A stretch of DNA of 64,000 nucleotides from Elmis aenea (Eukaryota > Arthropoda > Insecta > Coleoptera > Elmidae). Positions 56,963 to 64,000 of this stretch are shown here, in pieces. Both the position numbers and the translations under genes were made by a program. Location of the stretch: the NCBI GenBank assembly GCA_947652605.1, contig OX393582.1, positions 11,556,544-11,620,543 on the forward strand, given 5' to 3'. Numbering within the stretch: position 1 is the stretch's first letter; each line of letters begins with the position of its first letter. The notes beneath the pieces are model-generated. The model was not told the origin of the DNA and did not search any database. It was given only the letters and a program-made list of their open reading frames with translations.

Positions 56963-58105
56963 ATGGAATTAAATGTTGAAAATGAACAGAATACCGGAGA
57001 AATGGAAAATGGGGGAGACGATACTCTGTTTGAAGAAAATTATAAAATAATCGCCATGACGGATTCTGCAACACGAGTAACCAATTCTGACCCGCCCAAT
57101 TGGTTTAATCAATGGATCAACAAGCGCCACGAAGAGGAAGAGAACCAACGGAAGAATACACAGGCCGCTACCGAAGCCACACACAACATGGTAAATTCAA
57201 TCGCAACGACATTATCCGCAGTCGTTACACAGCTTCAAGAGGCAATACAATCGATCAACAAACCGTCGTCACAAACGTTAAGCAACGATAATCACTGCAA
57301 CGGAAACGGTACCGGCGTCACAGCTACATCATCCGAAGAACGACCGCACGAAGAAATGGTCGAATATCACACGGCGGCCGCATCATCACCAACCACGTTA
57401 TCTACGACTTCAAACGGTCATATCCCATTACCACCGACGAATACTAATCAAACGTTGGAACGCTCCGTACTGCTTTCGACTCTGTCTACAAAACCACTGT
57501 TTTTTGGCAATGATAAAAAGAACCCCGTAGTTTTTCTGAACGAGTTAACGTCGTACTGTCGACATTTAAGCTTGACGGATGAACAAATGCTAGAAGTAAC
57601 CATGGAATGCTTGCAGGGGCCGGCCCGCAATTGGACGGCAATTTACAAAGACAATTGGAGCCGTTTTCACCACTTTAAACAAGATTTTCTTCACACATAC
57701 TGGTCGGATTTAGAGCAATTACGGGTCAAGCGCCACATCAGTTCGGGCCGGTGGAGCCCCTCTTCGGGAGACAGCATGTTATCCCACTTCGCATTTTTTG
57801 TCAGCCAAGCCAAAATGTTAACTACTCCAATACCGGAACCTACGTTAATCGCTGATATAATGCGCCATTTTCCGCAACATGTACAATCACTCTGGCAATT
57901 AAGAGACCGGCAGAACATCACCGATGCGGCAGAATTCTTGTTGCGTCAAGATTCAACATCTGCTAGTCGTACATATTATACTGAGCACTATGGACCGCCG
58001 GCACCACGTTTTGAACCATACCGCAAGGACAACCGCCGCCTTGCCCCAGTGAACTACTCATACAATAAAGGCGCTAAAGCAACGCAACCAACTCAAGCAA
58101 TTTAA
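56963..58105 (+). CDS. Gag-like polyprotein of the LTR retrotransposon
   Basis: A 380-codon intact ORF from the ATG at 56963 to TAA at 58103-58105. The N-terminal part is acidic (MELNVENEQNTGEMENGGDD), then a charged helix likely to coil (WINKRHEEEENQRKNTQAAT), then a Ser/Thr/Asn-rich linker. Residues about 173-310 form a capsid-like retrotransposon gag domain: KPLFFGNDKKNPVVFLNEL, MLEVTMECLQGPARNW, WSRFHHFKQDFLHTYW, then MLSHFAFFVSQAKM. No CCHC zinc knuckle is visible at the C-terminus, unusual for gag. The protein would assemble the particle that packages the element RNA. The open frame fits the young age of the copy. Confidence 0.85.
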   Translation: MELNVENEQNTGEMENGGDDTLFEENYKIIAMTDSATRVTNSDPPNWFNQWINKRHEEEENQRKNTQAATEATHNMVNSIATTLSAVVTQLQEAIQSINKPSSQTLSNDNHCNGNGTGVTATSSEERPHEEMVEYHTAAASSPTTLSTTSNGHIPLPPTNTNQTLERSVLLSTLSTKPLFFGNDKKNPVVFLNELTSYCRHLSLTDEQMLEVTMECLQGPARNWTAIYKDNWSRFHHFKQDFLHTYWSDLEQLRVKRHISSGRWSPSSGDSMLSHFAFFVSQAKMLTTPIPEPTLIADIMRHFPQHVQSLWQLRDRQNITDAAEFLLRQDSTSASRTYYTEHYGPPAPRFEPYRKDNRRLAPVNYSYNKGAKATQPTQAI

Positions 58106-58740
58106 AACGCTATTATCGGGAGGCGTTAACGGAAGAGTCAGGACAGACAGCCCGGCGCCAAATACCAGATGTGCGAACAAATCGTCCGGGTCCAGTCTCT
58201 TGCTGTTTATTCGACAGTGGTCAGTTGGCTCGAACAGACATGCAACGGTGTAAAGTAAATACAATTAAAAGTACAATTGTTAAAGACCCGCGGCAAGAGA
58301 CACGGGCGACAGATGAAAAACGGCCTATCATGGTGCTACTGTCAGTTAATTATGGCAAACGCAAGCGCCATATCGGTAACGAACAACCGATGGAGGTGGA
58401 TCACGAGGACGTTCTGGAATTGGAGGCATCCGAGTGGGATCTACTGCTGCTGGATGGACGGCCACCGACTCCTGGTGAACAGTCAGCCCGGGTATTTGAA
58501 CAAAGGCTCCAAGATTTTCGACGACGAAAGGTGCCACCGACAATGCTGCTAACGAGTCCGTCATCAATGTCTCAAACAACAGACAACAATTCAGAAAATC
58601 TGTGGCCGTGTCAAGAATTGTCATCGCGCGCGGAAACAGCAACTGCCGATTCCAAGACCCGGGGTCGCAACAGTCGGCGGAAGTATAAAAATCGGTGGAG
58701 TAGAACGTGTGCTAAGTGTCGGTGTCGCGAAGATAAGTGA
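58078..58740 (+). CDS. Second ORF of the LTR retrotransposon, possible protease remnant
   Basis: A frame open from 58078 to the TGA at 58738-58740 overlaps gag by 28 bp in the -1 frame. It has no early ATG (the first codon after the overlap is not a start), so expression by frameshift would be needed, but I see no classic slippery heptamer in the overlap. Near its start it reads PVSCCLFDSGQLA; hydrophobic-hydrophobic-D-S-G is the retroviral aspartic protease signature. The rest is basic and Ser-rich and ends TCAKCRCREDK. No RT follows. It could instead be a degraded leftover of pol sequence; the protease call is tentative. Confidence 0.45.
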   Translation, partial: SNATNSSNLKRYYREALTEESGQTARRQIPDVRTNRPGPVSCCLFDSGQLARTDMQRCKVNTIKSTIVKDPRQETRATDEKRPIMVLLSVNYGKRKRHIGNEQPMEVDHEDVLELEASEWDLLLLDGRPPTPGEQSARVFEQRLQDFRRRKVPPTMLLTSPSSMSQTTDNNSENLWPCQELSSRAETATADSKTRGRNSRRKYKNRWSRTCAKCRCREDK

Positions 58741-59059
58741 CAAGTGTGCGTATCGCCGGCAGTGAAATTAGCATGTTAGGGTAAGCCTACAAAAAGACTA
58801 TTAAAACAAACAATTTAGTAGTAGTGCTTATAGTTTAGAGGTTTGTAAGTTAGGTGTCACAAGTTTACTAGTATTTACTATTAGTATGAATGTTTTCGTT
58901 CTAGGTATTGTTTTTTCCGAGTTTAGGTGAGTCAAATTATAAGTGTAAAATCTGTTTTCAGGCAATAACAATTTTTTTTCTAGCTTCATCGTTCGCGTTT
59001 TGTTTTTGTTTTTATGCACTCCTCAGACCCTCCTAGCACCAGCACATAAAAAACTAAAC
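58741..59059. other. Retrotransposon 3' internal region
   Basis: No RT, RNase H or integrase motif in any frame. It leads into the polypurine tract. Confidence 0.6.
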
Positions 59060-59073
59060 ACAAAGGGGGAGGT
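59060..59073 (+). other. Polypurine tract
   Basis: AAAGGGGGAGG immediately precedes the 3' LTR; it would prime plus-strand DNA synthesis. Confidence 0.8.
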
Positions 59074-60541
59074 TGTAACAGTATTGCGAGAGTACTGAGT
59101 AACGGGTAATTAGGAATAATAGACAAGATACCAATTAAATCCAGAGTATGTTGATTTGTTTTGTTGGTCGTCGGTTCACACGGGGTGGCGACGACTTGGC
59201 GGGCCCATAAGTGTCAAGATTGACTTTTAAAAGCATAAATTAGTATAAAATAAACCAGAAGTGTTGGTGTTTTTGGTGGAACATGGAATATCTCAAGTAA
59301 CACGTCGTAAATTATGGTAGGCTATACAACCGTTGGCAGGTTGTACCCTCAGGGCACTGTACCGCAGGTATCTGTTATTGGGGCAAAATTACGAACTTTA
59401 TTGTGGTAGTCACAATTCTATGTAATTCCGGGTTGTTAACTTGCACTTTTATTACTCAGATTATGGATTAAGGCGACTATGATAGTGGTAAATGAACCTA
59501 ATTGATTTGGGGTAATTAGTGAGTTAATGATGAGAAATATTTAATTTGAATTTACTTCTAGTCATGGGAAATAAAATGTCATGTTTGATTTTAAGGTGGG
59601 GATAGAGTGGTTTGTTAATATTTAACTATATTTCAGTAGAGGGAATGTAAATAACGAATCACAAGGAAGTAAATCCACCATCCTGCATACGTCACAATTT
59701 GTTTTGGGTTGGTGACGAATAATAATAAAAACATTATTAAAATAAACGCCCCATTTACGCGGGGTGATGCATAGGTTCACGAAATTGCAGGGAGGAGTTT
59801 GTGGAAGTGTATAAAAGCCGAAACTCGCGAAGGTAAAGGGATTAACGACCTTTTATCCGAACCTCGACTAAGAGTTTTCCTGGCGTTTTGCGCTGGGAGC
59901 CGAACTCTGGTTTCCTATATAAAATAATAATTTTTACCCTTCCTTGTGGGTTCTTCTTGGCGTTTAGCGCTGGGAGCTGAAGCCCAAGGAACTTCCTAAT
60001 TACGCGAAAGCTTTCTTGGCGAGAAATCGCTGGGAGCCGAGCTGCGCGTTCCTCTTTACCTTTTGGTTTTAATAATTGATTCTTCCTGGCGAATCGCTCG
60101 CTGGGAGCTGAATCTAAAATTCTACACGACGCGACGTCGACATTTTTTCTAAGAAATACAACGGAACAATTACATTCCGTTATCTTTCTTTATATTGTAA
60201 AATAACCAAAACGACATAGTTTTGTAGAGCTGTGAGAGAGCTAGCAACGAAAATAGATAAATAAATACAAAATAATAAAATTCCATCTGTGTTTTATTTA
60301 TTACTGTTTTGAAGCTACTCTAGTTAACTGGCAAACTACGATCCAACAACGTCGAAGTGTCCAGCCACCACTATAGGCGATCACGAGAGAGAGAGAGAGG
60401 AGAGAAAGAGAAAGCGAAAATAAAAACTAAAAGCTACATAAAAAAAAAAAAGATTATAAAAAAGGGTATATGTATAAAAGGAAAACAAACAAAAGAAAAC
60501 AAAGTCTTTCTAAAGTAAAAAGTTCTGTACGAACTGTTACA
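59074..60541 (+). repeat. 3' LTR (1468 bp)
   Basis: It matches the 5' LTR throughout, including TATA (59810), the four GGCG motifs (59878 onward) and the TGTAACA/TGTTACA tips. Differences: AGTAACACG against AGTGACAAG, loss of AGGT-type 4 bp near 60474, and one extra A. Confidence 0.95.
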
Positions 60542-60549
60542 ATATATTA

Positions 60550-60800
60550 TGCTTCCGGTGTTTAAAAGGAAACACTTTTACTCCATAATACTGATATTGA
60601 TTGTCGAGTGATTACTCTTCCTTTTGGCAGTTTATCAAAAAGATCTTTGGTATTACATCTGAAGTTAAGGTTACACCTAGACATTTGTATTCATCGACAG
60701 TTTGTATCCTTCCTTTCGAGGTTTTAATGTCTCGCCCAGCATTTCCAATTACCATATAATCTATTATCTATTTGAAGTCCTTACGCCTTTTGGTATATTT
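60550..60800 (-). pseudogene. RTE/Proto-type LINE relic
   Basis: On the minus strand: DYMVIGNAGRDIKTSKGRI, then QTVDEYKCLGVTLTSDV, then in another frame KGRVITRQSISVLWS. This is the block after the RT catalytic site in the large insect RTE/Proto-like families (EYKYLGV, then LN--LWS). It probably belongs with the palm fragment at 63530-63720, before piggyBac and Jockey pieces separated them. Confidence 0.7.
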
Positions 60801-60844
60801 TGTGGTTTAATGTTTTATTTCTCCTTTTTTGTCCTAACCTATAG

Positions 60845-61041
60845 GTCGTGCCTGATAATAGTATTTGGAACAAACCATGGGGCGTTAACTACTGTTCTGA
60901 GGACATTGGATTGAAATCTTTTTAGTATTTCGATGTTTGAGTATGACGCAGTTCCCCCAAAGTTGGACCCCACACGTCCACACTTGCCTTAGAATAGTTT
61001 TGTACACTAAGAGTTTGTTTTCTAGTGACAGATTAGAGTCC
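60845..61041 (-). pseudogene. Jockey LINE RT C-terminal scrap
   Basis: The minus-strand frame reads DSNLSLENKLLVYKTILRQ, then VWTCGVQLWGNC, then after a shift NAPWFVPNT-like text near 60880. This is the Jockey C-terminal region, similar to 29290-29450 (SLDNKIIIYKTIFKPVWTYG). Confidence 0.8.
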
Positions 61042-61363
61042 AATTAACCATTTAAATCATTTAACCCTCCGATGCCCAAAGTGGGGTCAAAATTGGCCCC
61101 AAACTCACGTTTTTAAGTATTATTTCACGAAAAGCCGTTTAAATTTCTTCACCGTTCATCTATATGTCATTTATTATGTTACCTTTCACCTATCATTTTT
61201 GTTATTATTCATAAACAATTATTGCAGCAGTTATAACAATTTTATTTGCTGGGGTAAATTTTGACCCCACTTTGGGAGTTTGTGTAACAAAATTTTTATG
61301 AATAGTTTAAGTGTTCTCTCGGTATGTTTCGTGACTATTCGTTTACTTTCGTTCCTTCCGCGG

Positions 61364-61370
61364 TATATAA
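61364..61370 (+). promoter_or_regulatory. TATA box of piggyBac element 5
   Basis: TATATAA in CGCGGTATATAAGCTCG, 49 bp upstream of the ATG at 61413. Confidence 0.6.
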
Positions 61371-61412
61371 GCTCGTGTAACGTTTGCAGAGCGGGGTTGT
61401 TCTGTTAGTTAT

Positions 61413-63136
61413 ATGTATTCCGCCAATATGTCCAAAAAATTTTTGACAATGCAAGAGCTGGAGGAGGAGGTTGCTTACATCGATTTAGATTTGTTCGATG
61501 TAGAGGATCCACCAAGTGAGGACGAAGACTTTTGTTTTGAAGAAAGTGAAGAAGAGAAAAATTACTCTGAATCAGATATTGAATTAGAGCCCGATGAAAA
61601 TGGAGGGGACGAATTTATTATGTCTCGAGATGGTACTAAGTGGGCTAAGCAACCAAAACGTGGTAGTCGTCGACGTTCTGAAAATATTGTAATAACCAAG
61701 CCTGGTTTGACAAACGTCAGTAAAGACATCGAAACGCCATTAGATGCTTTTAGTTTATTCATCTCCAACGACATTATTAAAACTTTGGTGACAGAAACTA
61801 ACAGAAAAGCTGAATTTGTGCTTAGCACTCAAGGCAAAGAATGGGAAAGTGACGATACAGAAATATTGGCTTTTATTGGACTGCTTTTAGTTGGGGGAGT
61901 TTGTCGAGGCAGAAGAGAACCAATTAGAGAACTATGGGAAACCGAAAATTCTCCATTTCAAAGGCCAATATTTTGTGCTACAATGCGTAGAACCAGATTC
62001 GAAGATATAGCAAGATTTTTAAGGTTTGATAACTATTTAACAAGAGCTGAAAGACGCAAAGAAAATAAAGCAGCACCAACTATTTGACATTTTTACAGAT
62101 AATTGCAAGCAAAGTTACAATCCCAACCCTGATTTATGCATCGACGAACAACTTGTACCATTTAGAGGGAGGTGTCCTTTCCGTGTTTATATAAAATCAA
62201 AGCCTGATAAATACGGGCTAAAAATATAGACATTATGCGATGTAGAAAATTCTTATGCATGTAATATGCAGATATACGCAGGGATGGTTAAAAATTCACC
62301 CGAAAAGGAACAAGGGAAAAGAGTTGTAAAAGATCTCGTTCGTTATTTGGGACAAGGTTATGGAGTTACTACGGATAACTTCTTTACATCTGTACAACTT
62401 GCGGAAGAATTACTGAATGAGAAAAAGACATTATTGGGAACCATGAGACAAAATCGTCGGGAAATACCAAAGGAAATGTTACCAAATAAAAACAGAGAAT
62501 TAAATTCAAGTAAATTTCTGTTTACTAATAAAGTTACTATGACGTCCTATGTTCCGAAAAAGAACCGTAGTGTTGTACTCATTTCGACACAGCATGATGA
62601 TGCTATAGTTTCTGGAGAAGAAGATAAATTTAAGCCCAAGATGATCTTGGACTATAACCATAAAAAAGCTGCAGTTGATACCATGGATAAAATGGTAAAA
62701 GAATATGCGTGCAACAGAAGTACCAAGAGATGGCCATTTGTGATATTTATGAACTGCCTTGATATAGCAGCAATTAATGCTTATGTATTATACAAAATTA
62801 AGCATCCAGATTTTCAAGAAGGAAAAAAATTTGCAATGCGATTATTCCTAAAACAATTGGGGCTAGAACTGACAACCCCCTTGATAAGACGACGTGTCGA
62901 AAAGGGATTTTCTGGAGTTCCTAAATATGTTCAGAATGCAATAAGTGCAACCATAGACGTATTAAGCACCTCAAACATAAAACCACCTAACCAGGGTCAA
63001 AAAAGGGGAAGATGCAAATTATGCCCAAGATATCAAGATAGAAAATATTCGGGAAAATGTGAAGTGTAAATATTTTATTTGTAAAGAACATCTAAACGTA
63101 CATGTCAACAAACTTTGTTCAAAGTGTTTGGAATAG
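61413..63136 (+). pseudogene. piggyBac transposase, three inactivating lesions (element 5)
   Basis: The transposase covers about 560 codons. It starts at 61413, or at the second Met at 61428 (MSKKFLTMQELEEEV). An acidic tail (PPSEDEDFCFEESEEE) precedes the DDE domain: TPLDAFSLFISNDII, FIGLLLVGGVCRGRR, FEDIARFLRFDN. Catalytic Asp residues are kept in PDLCIDEQLVPFRGRCPF (about 62138), VTTDNFFTSVQL (about 62380) and HKKAAVDTMDKM (about 62675). The C-terminal zinc-binding tail is RGRCKLCPRY, SGKCE, FICKEH, LCSKCLE. Lesions: a small frame-shifting deletion near 62080 (first frame stops at 62087), an in-frame TAG at about 62227 where the family has Trp, and a frameshift near 63065. With few lesions and perfect ends it died recently, and it may still be moved by a relative. 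Confidence 0.93.
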
Positions 63137-63222
63137 ACTCATAATATATTTTTAGAACAATTATTTATTTATGTTGAAAACCATATTGTGGAATTATTTA
63201 TTTTGTTGAATGAATTGTTTTT

Positions 63223-63228
63223 AATAAA
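63223..63228 (+). terminator. Poly(A) signal for the piggyBac transposase
   Basis: AATAAA about 90 bp after the stop codon, inside the element. Other AATAAA copies exist in this AT-rich stretch, so the choice is tentative. Confidence 0.35.
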
Positions 63229-63529
63229 TTTAAGTTTATATTACATAATAAGCTTTAGAAAATACTGTTGTTTATTTTATTATCATTAAAAAATCATATT
63301 ATACGTTAACAAGGTACATTCATTTTGTAAATAAGAATAAACATGTTTATTTGACTTTCGTGTAAGATTTTTAGGTTTATCTTTAATAAAAAGCTTTAAA
63401 AAATATAATTAATTTGAAATTACAAAATAAAAATATTTAGCAGGGAAAAAAAAACGGGGTCACAAATGACCCCACTTTGGGTAAATGTGTTTCAAAAAAA
63501 ACCTTGGGCATCGGAGGGTTAACTTAGGA

Positions 63530-63720
63530 AAGTTAAGTTTCTTAATGGCATTTACACATATTCAATGCACATTTTGTTTTTCAACCGTTTTCCATAGTTT
63601 GTTTAAGACGATAGAGTAGAAGGTTTTTTTCAGATCTACAAAAATTAAACGCAATTCGCCACCGTAAGTCCTAGTTATCTTCATAAGTTGTTTGTTGCTG
63701 TTAATGACAATGTTTATCCT
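63530..63720 (-). pseudogene. RTE/Proto-type LINE RT palm fragment
   Basis: On the minus strand one frame reads ERINIVINSNKQLMKITRTY, then GGELRLIFVDLKKTFYSIV, then LNKLWKTVEKQNVH and stop. FVDLKKTF is the first palm motif with its Asp. The following RT part would lie across the piggyBac insertion, with the later block at 60550-60800. Orientation agrees. Confidence 0.75.
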
Positions 63721-64000
63721 TTCATACGAGGTGACATAGCTAATTCAGTATATTTTGTTTAATTTATGAAAAACAAGAAAGGAGACACATACAAAATAGA
63801 ATAACAATAACTTGCTTAAAAAAATACTATATTTCTTATGTTTTTTTTTTTATTCTATTTAATTTGTTTCTTTTCACACACTCCTTTTCTTGTCCATAGT
63901 ATATTTTTGGAACAAAAATAACGTCCACCATTAAAGTAATATATATTTTACTGGAGCACAAAAAAAAACGGAAGAAATTGCATCTATCAACCGAAAAGGT
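63721..64000. other. AT-rich DNA to the window edge
   Basis: No gene or repeat recognised. Confidence 0.45.

Larger units (their letters stand above)
55269..60541 (+). mobile_element. Gag-only LTR retrotransposon, very young, non-autonomous
   Basis: Two near-identical LTRs of about 1.47 kb flank a 2.3-kb internal region with primer-binding site, gag-like ORF, a second ORF and a polypurine tract, but no RT, RNase H or integrase. ATAT precedes the left LTR (55265-55268) and follows the right (60542-60545), a 4-bp target duplication as in Ty3/gypsy-type elements. Between the LTRs I see two substitutions (near 55488-55493 / 59293-59298), a 4-bp deletion and a 1-bp A-tract difference. That implies a recent insertion mobilised by another element's pol. 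Confidence 0.92.
61065..63518 (+). mobile_element. piggyBac element 5, nearly full length
   Basis: TTAA at 61061-61064 and 63519-63522 flanks the exact inverted repeats CCCTCCGATGCCCAA and TTGGGCATCGGAGGG. GGGGTCA/TGACCCC near-palindromes lie just inside the left end (61082), at 61251, and just inside the right end (63456). At 2454 bp it is the usual size for an autonomous piggyBac, but the transposase gene carries three lesions. Confidence 0.95.

Overview
The window is gene-poor, AT-rich animal DNA, almost certainly from an insect. A beetle is my best guess, from the mix of Penelope, Jockey, RTE-type, piggyBac, hAT, Helitron and very many Tc1/mariner-type repeats with TACAGGGTG ends; that is inference, not proof. 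I found no convincing host gene, tRNA, rRNA or CRISPR array. Nearly everything recognisable is a transposable element (TE), often nested in another. The long stretches between them are AT-rich sequence without coding signal.

Layout. 1-5 kb: half a MITE (short non-coding DNA transposon) cut by a Penelope 3' fragment, a 14-bp minisatellite, a short Helitron and a decayed Tc1/mariner element with both ends. 5-15 kb: a Jockey scrap, a transposase N-terminal scrap, a 1-kb foldback element and a 1.2-kb hAT-like element. 14.6-24.6 kb: a CR1-like RT relic, a piggyBac MITE inside a Tc1/mariner-type repeat, a piggyBac C-terminal relic, and a three-layer nest (Helitron in hAT in hAT). 25.5-31.3 kb: a hAT relic, one Jockey LINE inserted into another, two copies of an unidentified 390-bp repeat, and a 127-bp near-perfect palindrome. 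31.4-35.2 kb: a piggyBac element holding a hAT element (itself holding a foldback repeat) and, separately, another MITE. 36-45 kb: a piggyBac left end, a decayed Tc1/mariner split by a MITE, a 1.7-kb foldback, and a piggyBac relic inside another foldback. 45.5-55 kb: an RTE-type LINE with 12-bp target duplications, a piggyBac relic, an RT relic and further nested MITEs. 55.3-60.5 kb: a very young LTR retrotransposon with gag but no pol. 60.5-63.7 kb: RTE-type and Jockey relics split by a nearly complete piggyBac element with a damaged transposase.

How the parts relate. Most short repeats are non-autonomous derivatives that depend on enzymes encoded elsewhere: Tc1/mariner transposases for the TACAGGGTG elements, hAT transposases for the CAGGG/CAGTG elements, piggyBac transposases for the TTAA-flanked elements, and another LTR element's pol for the gag-only retrotransposon. 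Target duplications and reconstructable empty sites give the relative order of several insertions. Many apparent ORFs are non-coding shadows inside these repeats.
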